Shown here: piece after piece, positions 52,439 through 61,200 of the stretch
Layout: each line of letters begins with the position of its first letter
Position numbering within the stretch: position 1 is the first letter of the stretch
NCBI GenBank assembly: GCA_033762375.1
Contig: JANRLQ010000031.1
Span: 1-64,000, forward strand
Length of the DNA stretch: 64,000 nt
Reading direction: 5' to 3'
Source of the DNA: RDXT01 sp033762375
GTDB lineage: Bacteria > Bacteroidota > Bacteroidia > J057
Position numbers and translations under genes: made by a program
The notes under the pieces: generated by a model
Database searches by the model: none
What the model was told of the DNA's origin: nothing
What the model saw: the letters and a program-made list of their open reading frames with translations, nothing else

Positions 52439-53232
52439 CCGGTGATAGCAGGTATGCGGGTAAATACAGCCTGTGCGTTTTGAGAGGTGACGGCTGCAAC
52501 TTCTTCCGGCTCGAGTCCTTTGATCCGGGCGATCGCCTCACAGACCAGGGTTGTATAACTGCTTTCGTTGCGGCGGTTTTTGGCCTTGCGATGTGGCTCC
52601 GGCGGCAGATATGGGCTATCTGTCTCCAATACCAGCCCGGAGAGGGGCACCTCCCGGACCATCGCCTGCACATCTGCCCGGTAGGTCACGATCCCCCCGA
52701 TGCCCAGCTTAAACCCACCCAACTCCAGAATACGGAGTGCCTGGGCCGGTGTCCCGTCAAAACAGTGGAATATGCCCCAGAGGGTATCTTCGTTTTCAGC
52801 CGCTATCAGAGCGGTTGTTGGGTCTATGGCATCCCGCGCATGGAGGATCAGGGGGAGACCGGCTGATTTAGCCCATTGTACTTGCACCCGCAGGGCAGCC
52901 TCCTGCCAGGGCAGCGTAGAGGTATCCCAATACAGGTCTAGTCCCGTCTCGCCGATCCCGTACCATGTCAGGTCGGGATCATCCAGATATGTTTTGATCC
53001 CGGCCAGGGTCTCTTCCCAGTTTTCATGTACGGAACAAGGGTGCAGGCCGATCATCGGGAAATAAAAATCCGGGGCTGATGCAGCCAGCCGGAGCATACG
53101 GGGGACACTTTCCAGGTCCACGTTGGGCAGGCATACTGCCGCGAGGGCTTCGCGTGCCCGTGTGTGTACTGCTGCCCTATCTGCCTCAAAAGCAGGCATA
53201 TACAGATGCGAGTGGGTATCTATGGGCTTCAT
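52435..53232 (-). CDS. tatD: TatD family metal-dependent hydrolase
   Basis: 265-aa TIM-barrel amidohydrolase, a 3'-5' exonuclease/DNase family acting in DNA repair and RNA turnover. Metal ligands fit the family: H7 and H9 (IDTHSHLY), the Glu in GIGETGLDLYW, His in LILHARDA, His in FHCFDG and Asp in LVLETDSPYL. YLPPEPHRKAKNRRNES is the TatD signature. Complete length. It overlaps the upstream PH/SHOCT-like gene and the downstream methyltransferase gene by 4 bp each. Confidence 0.92.
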   Translation of the reverse strand: MKPIDTHSHLYMPAFEADRAAVHTRAREALAAVCLPNVDLESVPRMLRLAASAPDFYFPMIGLHPCSVHENWEETLAGIKTYLDDPDLTWYGIGETGLDLYWDTSTLPWQEAALRVQVQWAKSAGLPLILHARDAIDPTTALIAAENEDTLWGIFHCFDGTPAQALRILELGGFKLGIGGIVTYRADVQAMVREVPLSGLVLETDSPYLPPEPHRKAKNRRNESSYTTLVCEAIARIKGLEPEEVAAVTSQNAQAVFTRIPAITG

Positions 53233-53789
53233 AGGCGGCTCAGCAGTTCTTCTTTTTTCTCTTCGTATTCAATCAGAGACAATTTCCCATCATTGTACCG
53301 GTCGTAGAGCATGTCTATGGTCCGCATGATCTCGTCCCGGAGATTAAGCCAGGAAAGTTCTGTATCGCTGTACCCTTCATAGGTTTTTTTCAGCATTTCC
53401 TCCGCCTGCAAGTCCTTATTGGCGATATTCTCAAATACCCGCCGCAGGGTTTGGGCTACCTGTTCATTTTTGACCGGAAGTGTATTGGGCACAAACTGAC
53501 CTTTCTGATTGGCAAATACAATCACCTTGCTGCCCTGGGCCTGGACTTCCCGTACATCTTCAAGCAAAAATGCCCCACCTGCATAATAACAACGGTCTTT
53601 GGTGAGCATAATCACACTCGTGCTGAAGGGTCCCTCATTCAGGTGCAAGGCCAGAACATCATTGGGGCTGGTGACCCGGGTATCCTTGATGAGAATTTTT
53701 CCCAGCTTGACGGCGGGCAACTGCGGGCTGACGTATAGTCCGTTTTTTTCGTCCTGGGGAAATTTTTCCTTGATCAGGGCTGCGTACAT
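53229..53789 (-). CDS. Cytoplasmic protein with PH-like and SHOCT-like parts
   Basis: 186 aa, no signal peptide or TM segment. Residues ~55-115 (NEGPFSTSVIMLTKDRCYYAG...EVQAQGSKVIVFANQ) have strand spacing like a bacterial PH domain. The end (LYDRYNDGKLSLIEYEEKKEELLSRL) matches the SHOCT pattern of a short amphipathic helix pair, often found at protein C-termini for oligomerisation. I do not recognise a specific family. First gene of the TatD operon (4-bp overlap), suggesting expression with the nuclease rather than a shared reaction. Confidence 0.6.
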   Translation of the reverse strand: MYAALIKEKFPQDEKNGLYVSPQLPAVKLGKILIKDTRVTSPNDVLALHLNEGPFSTSVIMLTKDRCYYAGGAFLLEDVREVQAQGSKVIVFANQKGQFVPNTLPVKNEQVAQTLRRVFENIANKDLQAEEMLKKTYEGYSDTELSWLNLRDEIMRTIDMLYDRYNDGKLSLIEYEEKKEELLSRL

Positions 53790-53971
53790 ACCGGCTTGTC
53801 TTAACGTTTTTTTACTCAGGCCATCAGAAAAGTCTGGCTAATCCAAACCCTCCCGTTGCGGACAGGTTAATATCCAGCCCAACTCAGGCAGACAAATATA
53901 CGAGAATGGCGGGCCAGTAGTGAATTTTTTCACGCTGAGGCCTCCGGCAGGGCGAGTGCCGGAAATTCACG

Positions 53972-53979
53972 TACCTTTC
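53972..53979 (+). promoter_or_regulatory. Candidate -7 box of the hydrolase/PEP-synthase-like operon
   Basis: TACCTTTC differs from TAnnTTTG in the last base and lies 38 bp before ATG 54018. No clear TTTG box is seen upstream. Confidence 0.35.
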
Positions 53980-54017
53980 TATTCGCAACAATCACTCAGG
54001 CATCAGCAGCCAGATAT

Positions 54018-54788
54018 ATGCAGCATATCCTCGTGTTACATGGCAATGGCGGGTCACGCACCCGATTTGAGCCCGCGCTGGCACTTCTGGCAACCGAGCA
54101 CCCGGATATCCGGGTTGTGATCCCGGCCCTGAGCGGATTTGACGGGCGTCCACTCCCGGACGGGGTGGATTATTGGGACTTGTTTTTGCAGGAAACAGGG
54201 CAAGCCATGCACCCATACGAGGCGGAAGACTGGATTTTGTACGGGCACGGGATCGGGGGTTCCCTGCTGATGGAACTGGCAGCCCGCCGGTACACCTTCC
54301 CGCAGGGTTTTACGATCCGCCCCAGGAGGGTGATCCTCCACGGTGCCATCGGTGCCTCACTCGACCGGCGGTGGTTTCCCCGGCTGATGAAACCACAATG
54401 GATACGCCACCTGATCCGGACCCTGGTCGCCAGCCCGGCCCTCCGCCCGATGTGGGTGAAGCGGCTTTTTTTGCACCCTGAGCGTATCCCGGCAGATGTG
54501 CGCAATCGTTTTTTTGAAGACTACGGCCGCTGTGCGTCTTTTTCTGTCTGGTTTGACCTGATCACGGATGCCTGGTACCAGCGTATCCGCCCCCTGGTCC
54601 GGGATGAGCCCTTTTACCTCCTTTGGGGTGAACGGGAGCGGGTGGTTGCCTCTAAATACCTGCCACTCTGGACAGCGGATTTCCCCCGTGCCACCCTGGA
54701 CATCATGCCTGGCTGGGACCACTTCCCGATGCTGGACGACCCGGCAGGATTTGTCCGAAAATTTGTAGTATTGACCACTGGTACATGA
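54018..54788 (+). CDS. Alpha/beta-hydrolase-fold protein lacking the nucleophile
   Basis: 256-aa cytoplasmic protein of the alpha/beta-hydrolase fold. The oxyanion-loop region LVLHGNGGS is typical. The nucleophile elbow reads GHGIGGS: the usual Ser/Asp/Cys is Gly78. A late His is present (GWDHFPML) but the acid position reads WGERERVV with Glu in place of Asp. It is therefore probably not a classic esterase; it may bind ligand or protein without catalysis, or use Ser82. A sequence error is unlikely because the codon is GGG and the frame is intact. It overlaps the next gene (PEP-synthase-like) by 4 bp, so the two products are likely made in step. Confidence 0.8.
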   Translation: MQHILVLHGNGGSRTRFEPALALLATEHPDIRVVIPALSGFDGRPLPDGVDYWDLFLQETGQAMHPYEAEDWILYGHGIGGSLLMELAARRYTFPQGFTIRPRRVILHGAIGASLDRRWFPRLMKPQWIRHLIRTLVASPALRPMWVKRLFLHPERIPADVRNRFFEDYGRCASFSVWFDLITDAWYQRIRPLVRDEPFYLLWGERERVVASKYLPLWTADFPRATLDIMPGWDHFPMLDDPAGFVRKFVVLTTGT

Positions 54789-56869
54789 GCAAACGCACCC
54801 AACTGGATACCCTCAGCCAACTCGGCCTGCCTACCCCACCCTACCGGGTCGTGGGATATGCTGATTTTGAGGCAGGTACCTGGGAGTCGCGCCTGCAGGG
54901 GCTTCACTATCCGGTCGCAGTACGATCCTCATACGCTGACGAAGACGGCACCAACCGCTCCTATGCCGGCCATTTCAAAACCCGGCTGCGGGTCGGACCT
55001 GCTGAGATAGGAGCTGCGATCAGGGAGGTATTCAACTCCTATGGCAACCCTGCCGGGCAGGAGGTCATCGTACAGGAGATGGTCGAGGCTGACTATAGCG
55101 GGGTGTTGTTTGGCTGCCGGGAGGCTGTCTGGAAAGCAGAGATGAGTCCCGGGAGCGGCGAGGCGGTTGTGGGCGGGGCCGTGACCCCGATTACCCTGCT
55201 CCTGCCCCGGTTCACCCGGCTGGATGTGAGCTTAGCGGCTTTTTTTCGCCGGTGGCAGCCATTCGGACGAGACCGGAGCCGGGCATCCCTGATCCAGCCC
55301 CTCATACACCTGTCCTGGTGCTGCCGCCACCTCCTGCGGCATGAGCCAGCTGCAAGCCCCCTGGGCCTGGACATTGAGTTTGCTATCAGCCGGGGCAAAC
55401 TCTACCTGCTCCAGGCACGGCCGATTACCACCCCGGAGGCTGCCGAGGAGGTACTCACCTCCGCCAATCACCGCGAAATCCTCCCGCCCATCCCTTCTCA
55501 GATGATGACGGCCATCATTGCCTCATGCAGCCGTCACCTGTTTGGTTATTACAAAAGACTGGACCCCAGCCTCCGCGACCGGGATTTTATCGAGGTATCC
55601 GGCGGGATGCCCTGGATCAATCTCTCTGCCCTGCTGGACATGATGGTGAGCTGGGGCCTGCCGACGTCGCTGGTCTGTGACTCTGTAGGCGCAGAGGATG
55701 TGTATCGCGTCAAACTCCGGCCCTGGCAGATGCTCCGCAAATGGAAAGTATTTGTACGGGTGCTGCGGGAGCAGCTATATGTCGCCATCCGGGCCCGGCA
55801 ATGGGTCCGCAGCAAACGCCGTGACCTGCGCTCGACCCTGGAGGCCCGCCGCAGGCTCTGGTATCACGCCCCTGACGTAGCCTTCACCAACTGGCTCACG
55901 GACATGCAGTTTCTCTACGTAGAGCTGGTATCACATATGCAGGCCCTCACGGGTGCGATGTCCGGCCCGGTCAAACTCCTCGACAAACTCGGTCTGCTCC
56001 GGCTCTTGCCCGACAAAAGCGAAAGTACCGAGTACCTGGAAGCCTATCGCCAACTCCTGGCAGGTGACCTGAGCCGGGAGGCATTTGTGGCACGGTACGG
56101 ACACCGGGGATTTTATGAGTCTGACATCGGGCACAAGCGGCTTGGGGAATATACTGAGTCTGAATGGGCGGCGCTCCAGGCTACGGCTCACAAAACAGCC
56201 CCTAACCTCGCTCCGCATAGTTTCTGGCTCATCATCCGGCTCAGCCAGCCCCTGCTGCGGCTTATGCGCACCCGCGAGTGGCTGCGCAACCACGCCATGC
56301 GGTATTTTGCGTGGCTCCGGGAAGAGCTGATGGACCATACCCAGGCACGTCTCGGCAAGGACTTTGACTTCAGTGCGTGGCGGCCGGAGCATATCAGCCT
56401 GGCCCTGGAAAAAGGCCGTGACAGCCTCTCCGGCATTAGCTACCCTGCACAGAGCGGCTGGGACATGGATACCTTTCTTGCCAGCCGGGGCGGGCGTCGC
56501 ACCCACGTTTCCTACCTCGCGACCCATACCGCTGCTGCGCAGGCGGCCCGCCACCAGGGCCTGGGCATCTATCCCGGCGTCGTGCGGGGACAAATCTGGC
56601 GCGTGGCGCAGGCCGACCTCACACAGGTACAGCGGCCCGACTTCCCGTCTGTGATCCTGCTGACAGACTCCCTCGATCCGGGCTGGATCCCCTATTTTGT
56701 TCAGGCAGATGGGGTCCTGGCCTATGTGGGCGGGCTGCTCTCCCATGCCTCCATCATCCTGCGGGAGTCACAGATTCCTGCCATCACCCAGCTCCCCCGT
56801 GAGTGGACTTTCCAGACCGGCGACTGGGTCGAGATGGACGGCAGCAAGGGAACGGTGGTACGGGTGTGA
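54785..56869 (+). CDS. PEP synthase / rifampin phosphotransferase-like protein
   Basis: 694 aa. The N-terminal PPDK/PEP-synthase ATP-grasp domain (~1-225) shows VRSSYADEDGTNRSYAGHF, QEMVEADYSGVLF, GSGEAVVGGAVTP and IEFAISRGKLYLLQARPIT. A helical ~330-residue middle (basic and Trp-rich) follows. The C-terminal swivelling phosphohistidine domain has GGLLSHASIILRESQIPAI with candidate phospho-carrier H654. The PEP/pyruvate-binding TIM barrel of true PEP synthase is absent. This order (ATP-grasp, helical substrate domain, His domain) is that of rifampin phosphotransferase, which moves the beta-phosphate of ATP to an acceptor hydroxyl. The acceptor here is unknown; the coupled alpha/beta-hydrolase-like protein may help bind it. 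Confidence 0.82.
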   Translation: MSKRTQLDTLSQLGLPTPPYRVVGYADFEAGTWESRLQGLHYPVAVRSSYADEDGTNRSYAGHFKTRLRVGPAEIGAAIREVFNSYGNPAGQEVIVQEMVEADYSGVLFGCREAVWKAEMSPGSGEAVVGGAVTPITLLLPRFTRLDVSLAAFFRRWQPFGRDRSRASLIQPLIHLSWCCRHLLRHEPAASPLGLDIEFAISRGKLYLLQARPITTPEAAEEVLTSANHREILPPIPSQMMTAIIASCSRHLFGYYKRLDPSLRDRDFIEVSGGMPWINLSALLDMMVSWGLPTSLVCDSVGAEDVYRVKLRPWQMLRKWKVFVRVLREQLYVAIRARQWVRSKRRDLRSTLEARRRLWYHAPDVAFTNWLTDMQFLYVELVSHMQALTGAMSGPVKLLDKLGLLRLLPDKSESTEYLEAYRQLLAGDLSREAFVARYGHRGFYESDIGHKRLGEYTESEWAALQATAHKTAPNLAPHSFWLIIRLSQPLLRLMRTREWLRNHAMRYFAWLREELMDHTQARLGKDFDFSAWRPEHISLALEKGRDSLSGISYPAQSGWDMDTFLASRGGRRTHVSYLATHTAAAQAARHQGLGIYPGVVRGQIWRVAQADLTQVQRPDFPSVILLTDSLDPGWIPYFVQADGVLAYVGGLLSHASIILRESQIPAITQLPREWTFQTGDWVEMDGSKGTVVRV

Positions 56870-56990
56870 GGCTCATCCAGGATACGGCAGCCTTTACATT
56901 CCCCCTCTCCAACTATCCCCAACTTTTTCTATCTTTACCGTAACAATATCTGGACGAGCTGATCGTCTGATCCGTATCGTATTTATTCCC

Positions 56991-59000
56991 ATGACATCAG
57001 AAACCCCTGTTACCCCTGCGGCTGAACAGCCTCTCGCACCGGCAGCTGAGCCTGCTACCCCCAAAGTCCTGGTGCCCGAGTGGGTACATGAGATCAAACG
57101 CAAGTACCTCTCCGAAAACGTCTCCCAGTTCATCATCCACGGCAATATCAATGACTATGTCCACGTGAACCGCGAGGGCAAGTCCACCTATTACCGCCTG
57201 CGGGAGTTCCTGAACGAAGAGATGTTTAAGTACAAAGACACCGTCATCTACTACGACCGTGCCGCGGGAATCAAGTTTAAGGACGATACCCTCTTTGGGG
57301 GGGACGGCAATATGCGCCGCGACTTCCTGGAGATCATGAAACTGTTTGATGAACTCACGGACAATAACTTCGGCGAGCTGAACCGCAACCCGGCCCGGTC
57401 GTTTTTTACGCTGGACACGTACTTTAACCTGCTTGTAAACCAGGACTTCCTCAACTCCTGGGTACGCCAGGTCGAGAAGGCGATGGAGGGCAAAAAATCA
57501 GCACCAGCCCCTGAGGCCCGCAAACGCGACGAAGACATCATCGAGCGGTTTATGCGCCTCAACCTGCCAGAGTTTGGAGACAAAAAAGAAGACTCTATGT
57601 CCAAACTCAAGGAGCGGCTGGAGATATTCAAACAAAAACTGGCCCGGCCCCGCTCCATTGCGTTTGTGGTGGAGTATGCCGAGACCCTGATCCCCATGAG
57701 CGACAACGCCAGCCTCCATGCAGATGAGCAGATGCTGCTGATCTTCATGCAGAAGTGGGCGAAGGAACAGCGGTTTCTTGACGCTGACCTGACCCTGGTC
57801 GTCCTCACCGAGAACCTCATAGACCTCAATGCACAGTACGTCCGCAACCCCTTCACGTATGACGTGCAGATCCAGTACCCCAGCGAGGCTGAAAGGCTCT
57901 CCTTCATCCAGCACTTCCTGGAGCAGCAGCCGGAGGTAAAGCCGCATTTTGAGATGTCGGCAGAGGTCCTGGCAAAAAATACAGCAGGCCTGACCCTGGT
58001 ACACCTCAATACGATCATGTCCGAGGCTGCCGGTAACAAAATCCTCTACACCAATGCTGACCTCAACAAGCAGAAAAAAGAGATGATTGAGGCTGAGGCG
58101 GGAGGATTGCTGGAGTTTGTCTCCGGCAAATACAGCCTCAAGGATGTAGCCGGTCATGCCCATGCCAAAAAACACCTGCTGGACGCCGCTACAGCCCTCA
58201 AGGCTGGCCGGTCAGACGTCATGCCGATGGGGTATCTGGTCTCAGGGCCGGTAGGTACGGGCAAGACCTTTATGATCACCTGTTTTGCCAATGATATCGG
58301 CGTGCCGATGGTCCTGCTCAAAAACTTCCGGGGCATGTACGTAGGCCAGAGCGAAGGCAACCTCCAGAAAGTCCTGAAGATCCTCAAGGCCATGGCACCG
58401 GTGGCGGTGATGATAGACGAGGCTGATGCGTACCTCGGCTCGCGCAGCGATGACGGGGGCAGCGGGGTCAACAGCCGCCTTTTCTCCATGCTGGCCAGCT
58501 TCATGAGTGATACTGAAAACCGGGGCCGGATCATCTGGTTTCTCGTCACGGCAAGGCCTGACCTGATGCCTGTGGACTTCAAACGCCAGGGACGCGCCGA
58601 GGAGCATATTGCCCTGTTTTATCCTGAAACCCTCGAAGAGAAAAAAGAAATTCTCTCCGTCATGCTCAAAAAAACGGGGATCAAAGAGCTGAAAGCAGAA
58701 GACTTTGATGATGACTTCTTCGAAGACCTGACCGTACGATCAGGAGCTGACATGGAGGCGGCCCTGACCCGTGCCAAGTTTAAGACAGCCAGCCTGGGCC
58801 TGGACAAGATCACCGTGGACATTGTGGCGCAAGTCTTCAATGACTTCCTGCCCCCGTCCTACCCGGAGGAAATAGACCTTATGAACTACGCTGCGGTGCT
58901 GGAGTGTACCTCCAAAGAACTGCTCCCGGCCCGGTTCCGAAACATGACCCGGCAGGAAGTACTGGAAATGGTACAAGAGCTGAAAATGCGTATCCGATAG
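56991..59000 (+). CDS. AAA+ ATPase with novel N-terminal region
   Basis: 669 aa from ATG 56991; earlier in-frame codons lie within the upstream gene. Residues ~25-400 contain two parts. The first (~30-150) begins VPEWVHEIKRKYLSENVSQFIIHGNINDYV; the second looks like a degenerate AAA+ fold (IAFVVEYAETLIP, LTLVVLTENLIDLN) without a P-loop. The active AAA+ module follows with Walker A GPVGTGKTF (~418), pore-like FRGMYVGQSEGN, Walker B VAVMIDEADAYLG (~474) and an R-finger-region VTARPDLMPVDFKRQGR. The C-terminus is a helical lid. The layout resembles Ycf46-like ATPases. Target unknown. It lies 121 bp after the phosphotransferase gene with a possible own promoter (TATCTTTA at 56930). Confidence 0.85.
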   Translation: MTSETPVTPAAEQPLAPAAEPATPKVLVPEWVHEIKRKYLSENVSQFIIHGNINDYVHVNREGKSTYYRLREFLNEEMFKYKDTVIYYDRAAGIKFKDDTLFGGDGNMRRDFLEIMKLFDELTDNNFGELNRNPARSFFTLDTYFNLLVNQDFLNSWVRQVEKAMEGKKSAPAPEARKRDEDIIERFMRLNLPEFGDKKEDSMSKLKERLEIFKQKLARPRSIAFVVEYAETLIPMSDNASLHADEQMLLIFMQKWAKEQRFLDADLTLVVLTENLIDLNAQYVRNPFTYDVQIQYPSEAERLSFIQHFLEQQPEVKPHFEMSAEVLAKNTAGLTLVHLNTIMSEAAGNKILYTNADLNKQKKEMIEAEAGGLLEFVSGKYSLKDVAGHAHAKKHLLDAATALKAGRSDVMPMGYLVSGPVGTGKTFMITCFANDIGVPMVLLKNFRGMYVGQSEGNLQKVLKILKAMAPVAVMIDEADAYLGSRSDDGGSGVNSRLFSMLASFMSDTENRGRIIWFLVTARPDLMPVDFKRQGRAEEHIALFYPETLEEKKEILSVMLKKTGIKELKAEDFDDDFFEDLTVRSGADMEAALTRAKFKTASLGLDKITVDIVAQVFNDFLPPSYPEEIDLMNYAAVLECTSKELLPARFRNMTRQEVLEMVQELKMRIR

Positions 59001-59212
59001 GGCCCAGCCATGCTCCCATGCCATCTGACCGGGATTTTCTGACGTTGATGCCCTGAATTATCCCATTCAATACCGGCCCCCTGAACCAATCGGGCAGGTA
59101 TTCGTTTTTTTGCAGACTGGGAGGTACGTATTACCCCTCAGCCGGTCTGGTTCTGATACGATGGGAAGGAAAGGACCGGTTTTCCCTGGCACTTTTTTCA
59201 GGATATGGTGTA

Positions 59213-59593
59213 ATGAAACAATTATTTTTTCTTCAGTTGCTGACCGCCCTGGGTTGGTCAGGACTGAGTCCGGTCTTTTCACAGGATTTTGCAGCAGCGA
59301 CGGAGGAGGTTTCCTGCTTCCGGTCTGCGACCACGGCCTTCTCGCCCAATGGCGACGGGATCAACGATGTATTTGACATCCAGCACGAGTGTGCTTTCAG
59401 CTCGTACGAGCTGCGGATATATGACATGGCCGGGCACTTGATTTTTTCGTCTGCCGAGGGTCACCCGACCTGGAACGGCATGATCCGGATGCAGCCCGCC
59501 CCGGAGGGATTTTACCGCTGGGAGCTTGTCGGAGAGATGGCGGGGAGCCATGCCGCTATCCGCCAGACAGGTGAGCTGGTATTGGCTCGCTAA
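59213..59593 (+). CDS. Minimal protein with T9SS type B (gliding-associated) sorting domain
   Basis: 126 aa. After a signal peptide (to ~residue 23, VFSQ), nearly the whole mature protein is a T9SS type B / CHU_C domain: FSPNGDGINDVFDI, SYELRIYDMAGHLIF, HPTWNG and PEGFYRWELVG, ending TGELVLAR. These domains normally follow long surface proteins; here there is almost no passenger. It could be a small surface protein in its own right or a truncated remnant. The terminator at 59625-59656 supports an expressed unit. Confidence 0.82.
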   Translation: MKQLFFLQLLTALGWSGLSPVFSQDFAAATEEVSCFRSATTAFSPNGDGINDVFDIQHECAFSSYELRIYDMAGHLIFSSAEGHPTWNGMIRMQPAPEGFYRWELVGEMAGSHAAIRQTGELVLAR

Positions 59594-59624
59594 GTCCTGC
59601 ACAAGGTTTTTTCATTGTGATAAG

Positions 59625-59656
59625 AAGGAGAAGGTCGTGAGGTCTTCTCCTTTTTT
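59625..59656 (+). terminator. Rho-independent terminator
   Basis: AAGGAGAAG (59625-59633) and CTTCTCCTT (59644-59652) form a perfect stem followed by TTTT. It ends the T9SS type B gene. Confidence 0.88.
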
Positions 59657-59672
59657 GGCGTCCCAGCCGGAC

Positions 59673-61037
59673 TCATACCGACGGGAAGTCCGTCCGGGTC
59701 CGCAGGCTGTCGAGGTCAGGATCCGTCTGCACCAGTTCCGGATCATCAAATCCGGCGTCCAGGGCTCGCCGGAGCCAGGTCATCGCCTCCTCCGGGCGGC
59801 CCTGGAGGGCAAGGGCACAGGCTGCATTATAGGCATGGCGGGAGTCGCCCTGGGTCCGAAACAAGGCCTCGCTGAGATCAAAGGCGTATGTCTCTCCCCC
59901 CTGCCGTAAAAACAACTCCGCCACATGATCCGCTACTGCCGGATAAAACGCCTGCGGCTGTACTTGCTGCAAAAACACCCAGGCTGGTTCGGCTCCGCGG
60001 TAGCGCAGGAGCAGCTTGACACGCAGGATCGCCAGCCAAGCCTCCGGGTGACGGTCATAGGTTTCTTCCGCACGGGCCAGGGCCTCGTCATGACGGCCCG
60101 ACGCCAGCGCTGTCCCTATGTCCAGCTCCGGGGTGCGTTCTGCAAAAGCCGGATACCGGGCTGTCAGGGCCGGGAGTGCGGACCAGTCTTCCAGATAGAC
60201 GTATAAAAAAGCAACCGTACGAAAGGCCCAGCGTTTGTAGGCCTGGCTGCGAGCCTGCTCCAGGATCGCCAGCGCATCCTGAAGTGCCTCCCGGGGCTCA
60301 CCGTGCTGGAGTTTTTCATTGATATCGTCCAACTGATCATCGAGCCGGTGGTCCCGGCGGTGGATCAGCAGGTGGATGTTTTCGCGGGCCAATAACAGGA
60401 TGATCAGTACATCCCAGTACACCTGGTCGCGGACTGCCAGCCCCAGCAGGATCAGGCACAGGACAAGCCCCGTCACGATAGCGATCAGTTCGCTGTCCCA
60501 GCGGGGGTGCAGGCTCAGTGTATTCCGGAGGACATTGCCTCCGTCGAGCGGCAGGATCGGGAGTAAATTCACCAGACCCAGGCCCAGGGTGAAAGCCATC
60601 ACATAGGTCCAGGCGGTACGGGTCGGCAAAAACAACGCAGGCCAGGTGCCGATGCCATAAAACAGCAGCCAGCAAAGCCCCCCCAACAAGAGGCTCATCA
60701 GCGGACCTGCCACACTCACCCAGATACGCTGCCAGGGCAGCAGGTGGCTGTAGATGCCCTGCTGCGCAATCGTAAACCCACCGAGCGCGTGCAACTCAAT
60801 GCGGGGCACCAGCCCCACCTGCCGATAAGCAAGGGCGTGCCCCCACTCATGGGCCAGGACCGCCACAAATGCCAGCACCAGCACCTCCAGGGCCTGGGGA
60901 ATATTATGCTCCCACAGAAAAAAAATAATCCCCAGCAGCCAGAAACCAGGCCGTATCGCCACAGGCGTGCCCAGCAGCGCAAACCGGAGGGTGATCCGGG
61001 CCTGCCAACCAGTGGTCTCAAGCGGTACAAACAACAT
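59673..61037 (-). CDS. Site-2-type (M50) zinc protease with C-terminal TPRs
   Basis: 454-aa integral membrane protein from ATG 61037; a longer frame to 61109 overlaps the upstream region of ywbE and is not needed. The zinc motif HEWGH gives H63, E64 and H67 in an early TM helix, and NLLPILPLDGG supplies the third ligand Asp. About six TM helices are followed by a soluble region (~230-454) of TPR-like helical pairs (HAYNAACALALQGRPEEAMTWLRRALDAG). M50 proteases cleave within membranes to release regulators; fusion to TPRs suggests partner docking. Divergent from ywbE. Confidence 0.88.
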   Translation of the reverse strand: MLFVPLETTGWQARITLRFALLGTPVAIRPGFWLLGIIFFLWEHNIPQALEVLVLAFVAVLAHEWGHALAYRQVGLVPRIELHALGGFTIAQQGIYSHLLPWQRIWVSVAGPLMSLLLGGLCWLLFYGIGTWPALFLPTRTAWTYVMAFTLGLGLVNLLPILPLDGGNVLRNTLSLHPRWDSELIAIVTGLVLCLILLGLAVRDQVYWDVLIILLLARENIHLLIHRRDHRLDDQLDDINEKLQHGEPREALQDALAILEQARSQAYKRWAFRTVAFLYVYLEDWSALPALTARYPAFAERTPELDIGTALASGRHDEALARAEETYDRHPEAWLAILRVKLLLRYRGAEPAWVFLQQVQPQAFYPAVADHVAELFLRQGGETYAFDLSEALFRTQGDSRHAYNAACALALQGRPEEAMTWLRRALDAGFDDPELVQTDPDLDSLRTRTDFPSV

Positions 61038-61166
61038 ACGCCTTGCTGATCTGGGAAAAATTGGCCATCCAGAACCCCATGTCCTGCGCCTCCCGGCAAA
61101 TATACACAAGATCGCGGGCTATCCACCATAGCACCCAACCACTGCCGACGGAACCAATATTCTCCG

Positions 61167-61174
61167 TACCTTGC
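61167..61174 (+). promoter_or_regulatory. Candidate -7 box of the ywbE-rluA operon
   Basis: TACCTTGC resembles TAnnTTTG and lies 26 bp before ATG 61201. The same variant precedes the rhomboid gene. Confidence 0.35.
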
Positions 61175-61200
61175 GCCTCAAGACACCTGTTACCCATCAT

